DNA from: an uncultured Pseudomonadota bacterium
Lineage (GTDB): Bacteria; Bdellovibrionota_C; UBA2361; CALMIO01
DNA length: 64,000 nucleotides
NCBI GenBank assembly: GCA_937864035.1
Contig: CALMIO010000002.1
Span: 307,877 to 371,876, forward strand
Reading direction: 5' to 3'
Shown in pieces: positions 53,728-62,288 of the stretch (its first letter is position 1; each line of letters starts with the position of its first letter). The notes beneath the pieces were generated by a model. The model was not told the DNA's origin. It saw nothing but the letters and a program-made list of their open reading frames with translations, and ran no database searches. The position numbers were made by a program, and so were the translations under genes.

Positions 53728-54423
53728 TTAGCGAGCGATTTGATTTAAAAGATCTTTTAAATTAGTTAGCGTATCTTGATTTGTTGTTATTATATTACAA
53801 GTTAAAGCTTTTTGTTCCGATAAAAACTCTGTTTTTATGGTTGTTTCTAGGAGAGGCGCGGCGATAATTCCGGCGAAAAACCTTCTTGGTTTATAAAATT
53901 CTGCGAATAGTTTGAATTTTTCAATAATAGCAGAATCATTTTCAAAGATCTCCGATAATTGATTAATAACACCCTCGCTTAGAAGTCTTGTTTGATAATT
54001 CAATATGCCACCAGCGCTAATAGAAGAAAATTCCGTTTTAATAGATATTTGAAATGAAAGATCGGCTTGTTCGCTATTTTGATCTTCTTGCTTAGGGCTA
54101 GGGTGATTAGATGATGGCTGCTTATTTTCTACCAGTAGTTTTCCGCTAATAAAAAGGAGTTCATTTTTAAGAGAAGAGAGAGTCTGAAAGTTTTCATTGG
54201 TTGTTACAACTGGTTGGTTCATTCCCTTAATGTTGCTTAGAATTAAGTTATTTGGTTTACGAATCAAGTTTTCAGAGATTTTTGAGCAGAGAGCAGCTAA
54301 TAACTTTTTGAGTTCTGTTTGAGCTTCTCCGGTTTTGAAATTAGCCGAGTAAGAGAACTCTTTTTTTAAAAAGGGAGGCCGACGAGAAACGCTAAAATTT
54401 TCTACCGTTTTACTTAAAGTCAT
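53728..54423 (-). CDS. Hypothetical protein
   Basis: A 231-residue soluble protein with no signal peptide or membrane helix. It has two similar-looking halves of mixed helices and strands separated by a Ser/Pro/Gln-rich linker (about residues 100-120, SSNHPSPKQEDQNSEQ). I recognise no domain. It is divergent from the Tad locus and convergent with the outer-membrane gene. Codon use looks like its neighbours. A pilus-related function is possible by position only. Confidence 0.55.
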   Translation of the reverse strand: MTLSKTVENFSVSRRPPFLKKEFSYSANFKTGEAQTELKKLLAALCSKISENLIRKPNNLILSNIKGMNQPVVTTNENFQTLSSLKNELLFISGKLLVENKQPSSNHPSPKQEDQNSEQADLSFQISIKTEFSSISAGGILNYQTRLLSEGVINQLSEIFENDSAIIEKFKLFAEFYKPRRFFAGIIAAPLLETTIKTEFLSEQKALTCNIITTNQDTLTNLKDLLNQIAR

Positions 54424-54489
54424 TTAAAGTTAGCAAAATCAAACAATTAAAGGTTTTCTAAACAACAAGATCCCAAATTTCTTATAACC

Positions 54490-54519
54490 TTAACAGATCA
54501 AATCTGATCGAATTATATT
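54490..54519 (+). promoter_or_regulatory. Putative promoter of the Tad locus with overlapping palindrome
   Basis: TTAACA (54490-54495) and TATATT (54514-54519) lie 18 bases apart. CAGAT-CAA-ATCTG (54494-54506), a perfect inverted repeat, overlaps the -35 side and could be an operator. It would drive the Tad operon starting at 54598. Confidence 0.4.
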
Positions 54520-54597
54520 GTTTTGCTTTGATTTTGATTGATTAGTTTCCAAATTGGTTTAACCTTCGCCTTATACGATTTATACGCAACCCAATAC

Positions 54598-56169
54598 ATG
54601 CTAAGCGTTACCGTAATTGATCCACGCTCTGATAAACGATCGGCCATCGTAGCCAGACTTTCTGAGCTAATATCGGGCGATTCGTTGGATAATCTTGTTT
54701 TGCCACCGATTAGATATTCAACGCTTTCCCCGCATGAAGTTAAATTTAACTCCGCTTCTGATATAACAATTATAACAAGCGAACTTGCCGTTCGCGAGAT
54801 TTCGGTTATTGGAACAATTAAAAAATCTTGGCCAACCACGGTTTTGTTAGTTGTTTACGAAGATGGAGAAGCGAGTCTCGCTCTGAGCGATCGGTTAGCA
54901 AGACTCGGAGTCGATGACACCCTTAGCCTACTTGCTCCCAACGCCGAAATTTTACGAAAGATAATTTTTTTAATTAAGCGAATTCCTCAACCCAAAATAG
55001 GAAAGATTTTTTTGGTTGATAGCGGCAAAGGGGGGCTTGGGGTGACGACAATTGCCGCCGGCCTTGCCGAATGTGCAGCTTTGGCAGGCAAAAAAGCTTT
55101 GGCGGTTGATCTTGATTTTGAATCGCAAGATCTCTCCCGTTTTCTGCAAGCGCGTCCGTTTTTTAATGAAAATTTATTTAATTTAATTTCGGGATTTCGC
55201 TCGTTGACTAATGAAAGCCTTAATGAATGCGTTGTTCGTATTTGGGCTGATGACGAGCTGTTTTGTTGTTTGTCACCGCCCTGTTCAAACAGTAAGCAAC
55301 TTTCTTTTGAACAGATTCGGCTCTATGTATCGGTTTTAAGATCTTTAGCACGCACTTATGACATCCTCATTGTGGATGTCGCTGGTATTGTTGGTGATTT
55401 TCGCCATACTCTGGAAGAGCTAGCCGATTATTCTTTATATCTTGTCAATAACGATCCGGCCTCGCTCTATGCGACGATCGATCGAATTAAAAAATATAGC
55501 CAACCAGAAAAAAGCTATTCAAAAGTCATAATTCAAGAGATAGTGGCCCCTTTTCGCGGTCTTTCTCGCAAAACCCTAAAAGATTTCTTTTCTCGCAATA
55601 TAGAGGGGTCAGAAAATCTTTGGCGACCTCAGCAGATAATTTTTGAGCAAAAAGTTACGACTTGGCCAGCTTCAGGAGGAACGATTTATTCTCTTGGTAG
55701 CCAACGCAATCGCTCTAGCATCGAAGCTATTTTTGCCGACTACGGTGCAGACGCGCTAACCACCACCGCTGAAACGCCGACTTTGGATCGCCCTCTGCTT
55801 TCATTTGCGCGGGCTTCACTCTCAAAATTTTTTAAAAGTGCCAATGAGGCAAAATTTGTTCAAGGAGTTGTCGCGAAATTTACCAAACTTATCGGCGTCA
55901 AAAAAACTGAAACCTCTCTCGAAGGCAAATTGATTGGGAATGTTGGCGCTTCAGCAGAGAGCTCGCGAATCAATCAACCAAGAGGCAGAATTAGTTACGA
56001 GCCAATAACACAAGGAGCAAAACGCGCTACCGGCACCGAAACTACTTCGACGCCAACGCCAAACACAGATGAATTTTCTTTACAACAACTGGCTTCAGAG
56101 TATGTTTCTGGGGTTCAGCTTTTTAATAATATTAAAGGAGAAAATAAAAATGAAAACAATTGGCACTGA
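54598..56169 (+). CDS. tadZ: Tad pilus localisation ATPase TadZ/CpaE
   Basis: A 523-residue protein from the ATG at 54598 (VTVIDPRS directly after), with a longer TTG form from 54538 possible. Residues 1-130 form an atypical receiver-like domain (MLSVTVIDPRS...). A ParA/MinD-like ATPase follows with a deviant Walker A, KGGLGVTTIAAGLA, and the second block LIVDVAGIVGDF. CpaE/TadZ localises the Tad secretion apparatus to the cell pole. A C-terminal extension of about 120 residues (from the TADRPLLSF region) is longer than usual. It precedes the flp pilin, whose start codon lies 20 bases before this stop. No Shine-Dalgarno sequence is obvious. Confidence 0.85.
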   Translation: MLSVTVIDPRSDKRSAIVARLSELISGDSLDNLVLPPIRYSTLSPHEVKFNSASDITIITSELAVREISVIGTIKKSWPTTVLLVVYEDGEASLALSDRLARLGVDDTLSLLAPNAEILRKIIFLIKRIPQPKIGKIFLVDSGKGGLGVTTIAAGLAECAALAGKKALAVDLDFESQDLSRFLQARPFFNENLFNLISGFRSLTNESLNECVVRIWADDELFCCLSPPCSNSKQLSFEQIRLYVSVLRSLARTYDILIVDVAGIVGDFRHTLEELADYSLYLVNNDPASLYATIDRIKKYSQPEKSYSKVIIQEIVAPFRGLSRKTLKDFFSRNIEGSENLWRPQQIIFEQKVTTWPASGGTIYSLGSQRNRSSIEAIFADYGADALTTTAETPTLDRPLLSFARASLSKFFKSANEAKFVQGVVAKFTKLIGVKKTETSLEGKLIGNVGASAESSRINQPRGRISYEPITQGAKRATGTETTSTPTPNTDEFSLQQLASEYVSGVQLFNNIKGENKNENNWH

Positions 56170-56356
56170 AAAACTTATTCGCTTCTCAAAGAAAAACTCT
56201 CAGAGAGGCGCTACGATGTTAGAGTATATCGCAATGGCGGCTATGCTTCTAATTTTTGTTTGGGGCGCGATTACTGCGCTAGGTGGAAGTTTGAGTGGTT
56301 TTTTGACGGCGCTCAATGGTTGGGTTACAAATCGCACCGGACAAATTCCACAATAA
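56150..56356 (+). CDS. flp: Flp-type Tad pilin
   Basis: A 68-residue pilin, with the start at 56150 chosen for its AAAGGAG ribosome binding site. The signature RGATMLEYIAMAAMLLIFVW gives cleavage between Gly20 and Ala21 and the Glu at +5 (Glu25) of Flp pilins. After the hydrophobic helix only a short polar end (about 25 residues) remains. Prepilin peptidase TadV would be needed; it is not in the window. The start lies within the end of the tadZ gene, overlapping by 20 bases, and rcpC follows after 39 bases, so it is part of the same operon. It is likely the major subunit of the Tad pilus. Confidence 0.93.
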   Translation: MKTIGTEKLIRFSKKNSQRGATMLEYIAMAAMLLIFVWGAITALGGSLSGFLTALNGWVTNRTGQIPQ

Positions 56357-56395
56357 TATAAAGTTGCGGTAGATATTAAAAGGAGTTTGACCATT

Positions 56396-57274
56396 ATGGC
56401 GCAAAGAGATGTTATATTAAGGCCGCGTCGCCGTTCCAGCGGACAGCAAGCTCTTTTTTATTGTTCGCTAGCCGCACTTTTAATAACTATTACTCTTTTT
56501 TTAAGAGGAATTGCTCAACCGAAGGTGATTCAAGTGATTGAAAAACCGGAGGTTGGTCAATTTGACACGATAAGTTTGCCGGTGCCGGTGGCGCCGATAC
56601 CAGCTGGTTCTAAGCTTTCCAACGTTGAGTTTAAACAGCTGGCTTTTCCACGCCATCAAGTGCCGGAAAACGCAATTTTAACTTTAGAGAATTATCTTGA
56701 TCATTTTGCTCTTGTAAGTTTGCCAGCGGGGTTGCCTTTATACAAAGAAAATTTAGTAGCTTCTCGTTCACCAATTAACCCGGTAGTTCAAAGAATCCCT
56801 GCTGGCATGCGAGCTATGACCATTAAGGTTGACGCGACCGCGGCGGTTGAAGGTTGGGCTGGTTCGGGAGCGATAGTTGACGTTTTGCTTGTAGAGCGCG
56901 ATCGGACGACAGTTGTTGCTGAGCAAGTAAAAATTTTATCAGCCGAACGATCTGTTTCTCCGGTAGATGGTGCGGCGGCTCCAAGCGTTCCAAGTACGGT
57001 TACATTGCTGGTTACTCAAGAGCAGTGCTTGGCGATCAATACTGCTTTGACTCTTGGTAGAATTGCTTTTGCTCTGCGTAGTACGGTTGATGAGCTTTCT
57101 TGGAAGAACAGGGAGTTTACGACTGATAATTTAAAATATGGTAGTAAGGTAAAATCAGCACGCATCTCCGGATATTTGAAGGTTAAAGATAAAACTGGCG
57201 GCACTGAGAGATCTTTTGCTTTAGCCGATGATAAATGGATTAAAACTGAAGTTTTACCCGAAGATCTCCATTAG
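56396..57274 (+). CDS. cpaB: Tad pilus assembly protein RcpC/CpaB
   Basis: A 292-residue protein. The ATG at 56396 is preferred over the TTG at 56387 because an AAGGAG box lies 10 bases upstream. An N-terminal helix (about residues 20-38) anchors it in the inner membrane; the rest is periplasmic. A SAF-type beta-clip domain is visible in PVPVAPIPAGSKLSNVEFKQLAFPRHQVPENAI, as in CpaB. The following SPINPVVQRIPAGMRAMTIKVDAT stretch is also typical of the family. RcpC/CpaB lies between the inner membrane and secretin of the Tad system. It follows flp and precedes the ATPase gene after a 67-base gap. Confidence 0.9.
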   Translation: MAQRDVILRPRRRSSGQQALFYCSLAALLITITLFLRGIAQPKVIQVIEKPEVGQFDTISLPVPVAPIPAGSKLSNVEFKQLAFPRHQVPENAILTLENYLDHFALVSLPAGLPLYKENLVASRSPINPVVQRIPAGMRAMTIKVDATAAVEGWAGSGAIVDVLLVERDRTTVVAEQVKILSAERSVSPVDGAAAPSVPSTVTLLVTQEQCLAINTALTLGRIAFALRSTVDELSWKNREFTTDNLKYGSKVKSARISGYLKVKDKTGGTERSFALADDKWIKTEVLPEDLH

Positions 57275-57341
57275 CTATTCGGAAGGAATACATAGTTGCT
57301 AATAGTTGTCGGTAGTTTTGTAGGAGTTATTTAAAGGCATT

Positions 57342-58685
57342 ATGAATTCGATAGCCGAAGAAAAGCAAAATTTCTTGCATAATCAATCCGTTCCTCCACT
57401 ATTGGCTCACCTACTTGAAATAATTCGCAAGGAAATAGCTTTAAATTATCAGCCGGCAGGAGACAAATTAACAACGCCCGAGCTTAAAGAGATTATTGGT
57501 GATAATGCCGCTAAACTTGGTTTAAGATTATCGCCGCTTGAAGAGCAACAATTACTCGATATTCTTTCCTCGGAAAATAGGCGTTTTGGGGTGCTTCAGC
57601 CTTTAGTTGATGATCGAGAAGTTACTGATATTATCGTTTCGGCTTTCAATAAAATCATTGTTCAACAGGGGCGAGCCAATTATCGCACCGATATTCGCTT
57701 TTCCGATCAGCAGAGTTATGAAAATTTTGTCGAACGTTTATTACTTGAAGCATCCGCCAGTTATTCAAATAAAAAGCCGATTGCTGACGGCATTATTGAT
57801 AGCTTTGCTCGTGTGCACGCAGTTCATAAATCTATAGCTGACGGCGGCCCTTATTTGACAATCCGGCTTAATAGATTTTCGACGGTGACCTTAGCCGATC
57901 TTGAAAAACAATCTTTAGCTCCGGCTGAGGTTTTAAAATATCTTCAGATCCTAGTCGCCGAAGGAGTGACAACCTTAATCGCAGGAGAAGTTGGCACTGG
58001 CAAAACGACCTTGGCACGCGCGTTGGCGGCTTCAATCTCCAAATATGAATCTATTTTAGTGATTGAAGACACACCCGAGATTCGCATCGAGCACCCAAAC
58101 GTTAGATATCTTTCAACGCGTGAGGCAAATTATGATGGAGCTGGCAGGGTTTCTCCAGCCGAGTGTATTCGCGGCGGTATGAGAATGGCGATGAACCGGA
58201 TTATTTTTGGAGAGATTCGCGATGCCGAGGCGGCTGAAAGTTTTATCGATGTTTGCTCTTCGGGCCATCCGGGACTCTCTACAATTCACGCTCGTAGCGC
58301 TGCCGAAACGGTTTCACGCTTGGAGCTTTTTCTTGGAAGGGCGCAACCAAGCGTTAGTCGCGAGGTCATTGCCGAACAGGTCGCAACCGCCGTCCAAGTT
58401 GTAGTTTATCTCAACCTTTGTCCGGTGACTCGCAAACGTAGAATTTTTCAGGTGCGCGAGCTTGGACCAGTGGCTGATGGCGTTTTGCGGCACCGTGAAA
58501 TTTTTTCTTATAACATAAAATCAAAACTGCCAACTTGGCAGGTAAAAAATAAAATTAGCGCTTTTAAGGATATTTTAGAGGGCGCCTCAGATCCTTTATT
58601 TATTTCCGAGCTCTCAAATGAAATATATCCGAATAAATCTCAGATATATTTAGACGCCGCCAAAGAGAGAATTATTCAACATTAA
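57342..58685 (+). CDS. tadA: Tad pilus secretion ATPase TadA/CpaF
   Basis: A 447-residue GspE-superfamily ATPase of the CpaF type. Walker A GEVGTGKTT (about residues 214-222), the Asp box VIEDTPEIRIEHPNV, Walker B-type RIIFGEIRDAEAAESF and the His box GHPGLSTIHARSA are all present. An N-terminal all-helical domain of about 90 residues has the LLDILSSENRRFGVLQPLVDDREVTDIIV block found in CpaF. It drives both Flp pilus extension and probably retraction, with TadB/TadC as its platform. It lies between cpaB and tadB and overlaps neither. The length is usual for the family. Confidence 0.95.
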   Translation: MNSIAEEKQNFLHNQSVPPLLAHLLEIIRKEIALNYQPAGDKLTTPELKEIIGDNAAKLGLRLSPLEEQQLLDILSSENRRFGVLQPLVDDREVTDIIVSAFNKIIVQQGRANYRTDIRFSDQQSYENFVERLLLEASASYSNKKPIADGIIDSFARVHAVHKSIADGGPYLTIRLNRFSTVTLADLEKQSLAPAEVLKYLQILVAEGVTTLIAGEVGTGKTTLARALAASISKYESILVIEDTPEIRIEHPNVRYLSTREANYDGAGRVSPAECIRGGMRMAMNRIIFGEIRDAEAAESFIDVCSSGHPGLSTIHARSAAETVSRLELFLGRAQPSVSREVIAEQVATAVQVVVYLNLCPVTRKRRIFQVRELGPVADGVLRHREIFSYNIKSKLPTWQVKNKISAFKDILEGASDPLFISELSNEIYPNKSQIYLDAAKERIIQH

Positions 58686-58695
58686 CGTTTGTTTT

Positions 58696-59397
58696 ATGTT
58701 TACGGCTAAACTTCGAGCAGAATGTTTGTTGGGCGAGAATATAGATCGCTCGGGATTGTTGGATAAAGGCGCCAAGAGTCCTGCTAGCTCATTATATACT
58801 TCGGCTCTGCCTTCGATTGTTTGGGAAAAAATAACTTTTAAAAAAGGAAGAATTCGCAAGGAATTTGCCCGTGATTATCCAGCTTTATTAACGGCGGTAA
58901 CTAGTTCGGTAAAAACCGGACTAGACCCATTAGAGGCTCTTTTATCTGCTGAAAACCAGTTTTCTGATTCGCCAGTTGCTCTAGAGATTAAAAAAGTTGC
59001 TTTAGCAATAGAAGCGGGTGCCACCAGCGAGCAAGCGCTTGCAGGATTTGCATCTGACATTGATCATCCGGACGTTCCATCTTTTATAACCGCGTTGGTG
59101 CTTGGTACGGTTGAAGGCGCTCCGGTAGCCGATAGCCTCAATCGTTTGTTGCGGGTTACTCGCCAGCGAGAATCTTTTCGCCGTAAAACCCGCTCGGCTC
59201 TTGCTAGCCAAAGGTTGTCGGCGATTGGCGCTAGCGTTGCAGTTGCGTTAATGGCAACATTTCAATTTTTTACTAATAAAGAGGGAGTCATTCGCGTTTA
59301 TCAATCTCAAAGTGGTTTTGCTGCGCTTGTTTGTGGCGGTTCATTGATTGGTTTTGGTCTTATCTGGATGTTTTCTATGGGGAGAAAGTATCTATGA
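58696..59397 (+). CDS. tadB: Tad inner-membrane platform protein TadB
   Basis: A 233-residue protein with one GspF-type domain (PALLTAVTSSVKTGLDPLEALL and later blocks) and two C-terminal hydrophobic helices (about 170-190 and 208-228). TadB normally has additional N-terminal helices and about 300 residues, so this copy is short. With TadC it forms the membrane platform for the Flp pilus. Its stop overlaps the TadC start by 4 bases (ATGA), so the two are translated together. Confidence 0.88.
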   Translation: MFTAKLRAECLLGENIDRSGLLDKGAKSPASSLYTSALPSIVWEKITFKKGRIRKEFARDYPALLTAVTSSVKTGLDPLEALLSAENQFSDSPVALEIKKVALAIEAGATSEQALAGFASDIDHPDVPSFITALVLGTVEGAPVADSLNRLLRVTRQRESFRRKTRSALASQRLSAIGASVAVALMATFQFFTNKEGVIRVYQSQSGFAALVCGGSLIGFGLIWMFSMGRKYL

Positions 59398-60119
59398 TTC
59401 AGGCGATTTTGCCAACTTTCGCTATTTTTGTTTTTTTTCTGACACTTGCTGGAGCGCTCAAGCTTTTTTGGAGTAATAAACGATCTGCTAAGAATGTTTT
59501 AGATTCACTGGCCGCGAATCTTGAGGTTGCTAGTTTTAAGGAAAAACTTATAGTGTCACCAGATCATACTTTTTCTGAAAAAAAACTCTCGAATCTTTCA
59601 CGCAAACAGATGGAAGAGATTACGATTTATCTTCCAATTATAATGGAAAGATTGGTGGTGGCGATCCAAGCCGGACTTGACATCTTGCCCGCGATTAAAA
59701 AAGTGATTGAATTTTCAAAATATGATGGCAAAGGGGCGCGCTCGACTGATCTGGTGACTCAGCTATTGGAAAGAGTTTTGTTTTTAACTGAGCAAGGGGT
59801 AAGTTTTGAAGATAGCCTTAAGGCGGTTAGCGCGAAAGTAAATCATTCAGGCATTAAACACGCTTTTTTGCATCTGGCTATTGCATACCGAGATGGCGGG
59901 GAATTGCTAGGTCCTTTGAGAGAGCTTAGTGATTCGACTCAGCAGATGTTTCAAGAGAGCGTCGAAGAAGAGATCGCAAAATTTCCGGTAAAAGCGATTA
60001 TGCCGTTGATCTCATTGTTTGTCGGGCTGTTAATTTGTTTTATGGTTGTGCCAATGTTGCAAATTGCTGAAATTGCTGGCAAGGCAACTATTTCTGCGGT
60101 TGGAGCTGGCGACTTATGA
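59394..60119 (+). CDS. tadC: Tad inner-membrane platform protein TadC
   Basis: A 241-residue protein with the start at 59394, overlapping the TadB stop by 4 bases; an upstream extension to 59331 lies within tadB and is not used. A hydrophobic helix begins the chain (about 5-22), a GspF-type domain occupies 75-205 (IIMERLVVAIQAGLDILPAI), and a final helix (about 210-232) closes it. TadC is the partner of TadB in the Flp pilus platform. Its own stop overlaps the next gene by 4 bases (ATGA). Confidence 0.88.
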   Translation: MIQAILPTFAIFVFFLTLAGALKLFWSNKRSAKNVLDSLAANLEVASFKEKLIVSPDHTFSEKKLSNLSRKQMEEITIYLPIIMERLVVAIQAGLDILPAIKKVIEFSKYDGKGARSTDLVTQLLERVLFLTEQGVSFEDSLKAVSAKVNHSGIKHAFLHLAIAYRDGGELLGPLRELSDSTQQMFQESVEEEIAKFPVKAIMPLISLFVGLLICFMVVPMLQIAEIAGKATISAVGAGDL

Positions 60120-61579
60120 AAATTTTACGACACAGAACTAGCTCTTTAAATCATCAAAGAGGCATAGCTATTTTTCTCTTTGCCTTTTTATTATTACCTA
60201 TTACTTTATTGTTGCTCTCTTTGGGTTTTGATTTGACCCGTTATTTTTCGCAGTCGAGCTCTGCTCAAACGGCGCTTGATCAAGCGGTTAAATATGGCGC
60301 GGCTTTTTTACCGAACGCTGAAGCCGCGCGAGAAAGAGCCGAGGGATATCTTCGCTCTTTAGCTGGCGAGCGTTGGAAGGTGCGTTCTGCTGTTGATGGA
60401 AGCAGGGTAGAGATGAGCGCCAAACTCTCTTCGCCGCTTATGTTTGCCTCTTTTTTTGGCTCGGATTTATCTCTGGATCTGTCGGTGTATTCAGCCGCGA
60501 AGATCGCGCCGCGAGATCTTCTGGTCGCTTTGATTGTTAGCAATGAAAATGCTCCAGCCTATGGCGACGAGCCTTGGGGGTCTTCTTTGGAGTGGCCAGC
60601 GGCGCAAGTTTTTACGAGTGGCTTGACTATTTTAGATAATGGCAAACCGCTTGATCCGCGCTGGCTTACTCAACAATGTTTTAATCCAGCTTTTTCGACG
60701 ATTAAAGAGTTAGCCGTAAAGGTTTATGAGGTACTTTCTTCCAATCCGATAAACTCAGTTGGTTTAGGTTACGCTCCGGGCGCTCTTAATGTTTATTCAA
60801 GGTTGCGTTTGCCAACCGAAGGAGGCGCGAGGATTTATCAAGAGCAATCTTTTGACAAGGGAGAAGCCGACTTTCCTTTTTTAACGGGAGCTCAATTTAG
60901 TTCTGCCGAGTGGTGCGCAGCAGCCGCCGAGCAAGAGAAATTTACTTTGGCTTATAATTTTCCCGATGAAAACATCTCTTTGAGGAGATACGTTCGCAAT
61001 AAACTTTCAGAGCGTTTGAGCCCCCTTGTAAATCCGACTGATTTTACTATTAACCAAGGGGAACTTGCCAGCCTTGCGGCCCGAGAAGCAATTTGGTCTT
61101 TGCCGGTTTCTGCCTCCTCTGAGCCTAACTTTAAAATGGTAGTTGGCGAGATGATCTCAGAACTGTTGACGGCTTCTTATCGCCTCGATCGCGGAGCTCT
61201 TAAAGAAGCCCCCCGCAAGGTAGGTTATCTTTTAACGGCTCACTATCCGAGGATTGGGCAAGCGAATTTTTTTGATCCTGCTTTTAGCGGCGAGTTTATA
61301 TCTTATCTTTTAAGTCTTAATCATTCTTTAAAAGATGCGGGAGTTTCAATCAATTTGATCTTTGCGATTGCTCCTTTTAATCAGCAGGGAGTTTATCAAT
61401 CGGATGCTCGTTTTGCGGAAACTGCCGCTAGAACTCGCCAAGAGTATTTGAATGGCTTGGGAAGCGCGTCTCAGAATATCGATTTTCAATTTGTTTCAGC
61501 TGATTCTTTAGATGAATTGAAACGTACGTTAATTTCAAAATTACCAACAATAGGTGAGAAGGTGGTTTTGTCGAGATAG
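60116..61579 (+). CDS. TadG-like Tad pilus protein
   Basis: A 487-residue protein with a TadG-type start: an N-terminal RGIAIFLFAFLLLPITLLLL helix (about 16-40) followed by LTRYFSQSSSAQTALDQAVKYGA, the Tad_N pattern. The large C-terminal part looks like a von Willebrand A-type domain (LLVALIVSNENAPAY, TIKELAVKVYEVL), but the metal-binding DxSxS is not intact. TadG proteins sit in the envelope and help pilus assembly or adhesion. It overlaps tadC by 4 bases and lies 20 bases from the TadE-like gene. The role is inferred from position and the N-terminus. Confidence 0.75.
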   Translation: MKILRHRTSSLNHQRGIAIFLFAFLLLPITLLLLSLGFDLTRYFSQSSSAQTALDQAVKYGAAFLPNAEAARERAEGYLRSLAGERWKVRSAVDGSRVEMSAKLSSPLMFASFFGSDLSLDLSVYSAAKIAPRDLLVALIVSNENAPAYGDEPWGSSLEWPAAQVFTSGLTILDNGKPLDPRWLTQQCFNPAFSTIKELAVKVYEVLSSNPINSVGLGYAPGALNVYSRLRLPTEGGARIYQEQSFDKGEADFPFLTGAQFSSAEWCAAAAEQEKFTLAYNFPDENISLRRYVRNKLSERLSPLVNPTDFTINQGELASLAAREAIWSLPVSASSEPNFKMVVGEMISELLTASYRLDRGALKEAPRKVGYLLTAHYPRIGQANFFDPAFSGEFISYLLSLNHSLKDAGVSINLIFAIAPFNQQGVYQSDARFAETAARTRQEYLNGLGSASQNIDFQFVSADSLDELKRTLISKLPTIGEKVVLSR

Positions 61580-61599
61580 TTTAATTTATTTTTAAAAAT

Positions 61600-62283
61600 A
61601 TGATGCGAAATATTTTTAAAAAACGTTTTTTGCTAGGTGGCGCCTTGATTGAAACGGTGGCAGGTTTTGCCATTTTATTTTCTTTTATATGCGCGATGAT
61701 TGGACTGACAGGCTATCTTGGAGAGCAAAATAAAATCAATTCTTTGCTAGAGGATAATTTGCGTTTAACCAAAGAAAATTTTGCTATTGAAAAAACTCTT
61801 TTTACGGCTGATGGCGGCTTTGATGAGGCAACTTTAAGGCGCGCGTTGATGGATCAATTAGCCGGTCTTAACGAGGGATTAAAAACTTTTGTTCAGGGCA
61901 AGGCGGCGTTGATAGGTGGTTATTTACTGCTTGAGATTGATCCAGAAAGCGGCGAAGCCGTTAATTTGGATTATAAAAAACCAATTCTCATAAACGCTTC
62001 TTCTGATATTAGTTGGGAGTCTTTGCCTGATAGCGCCAGAAGGGATTTTGATTTAAGCAAGGCTTTTAGCGAAGCCGCTAAAAAGCTGGTTTTTCCCTCG
62101 CCCTCGGCTGACAAGGGACTTGGTGTGCTGGGCGATAATTTTTTCCCGCAAGTTGCTTTGGTGGGGTATGCGGTGGCCATTTCGATTAAAGAAAGTGGTT
62201 TTGCTGGATTAATTGGAAGTTATTTTGGCAATAGGGAATTTATGGGAGCAGTAAATTTAGCTCCATTAAGTTTTAATTATTAA
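61600..62283 (+). CDS. TadE-like pseudopilin
   Basis: A 227-residue protein with a short basic N-terminus and the segment LGGALIETVAGFAILFSFICAMIGL (about residues 12-36). The Gly-Ala-Leu-Ile-Glu pattern at the start of the helix fits cleavage by prepilin peptidase before Ala with Glu near +4, as in TadE/TadF minor pilins. The remainder is soluble, with no other recognised motif. It lies between the TadG-like gene and the response-regulator fusion, in the same direction. Assignment is by position and the helix start. Confidence 0.65.
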   Translation: MMRNIFKKRFLLGGALIETVAGFAILFSFICAMIGLTGYLGEQNKINSLLEDNLRLTKENFAIEKTLFTADGGFDEATLRRALMDQLAGLNEGLKTFVQGKAALIGGYLLLEIDPESGEAVNLDYKKPILINASSDISWESLPDSARRDFDLSKAFSEAAKKLVFPSPSADKGLGVLGDNFFPQVALVGYAVAISIKESGFAGLIGSYFGNREFMGAVNLAPLSFNY

Positions 62284-62288
62284 TCTTT

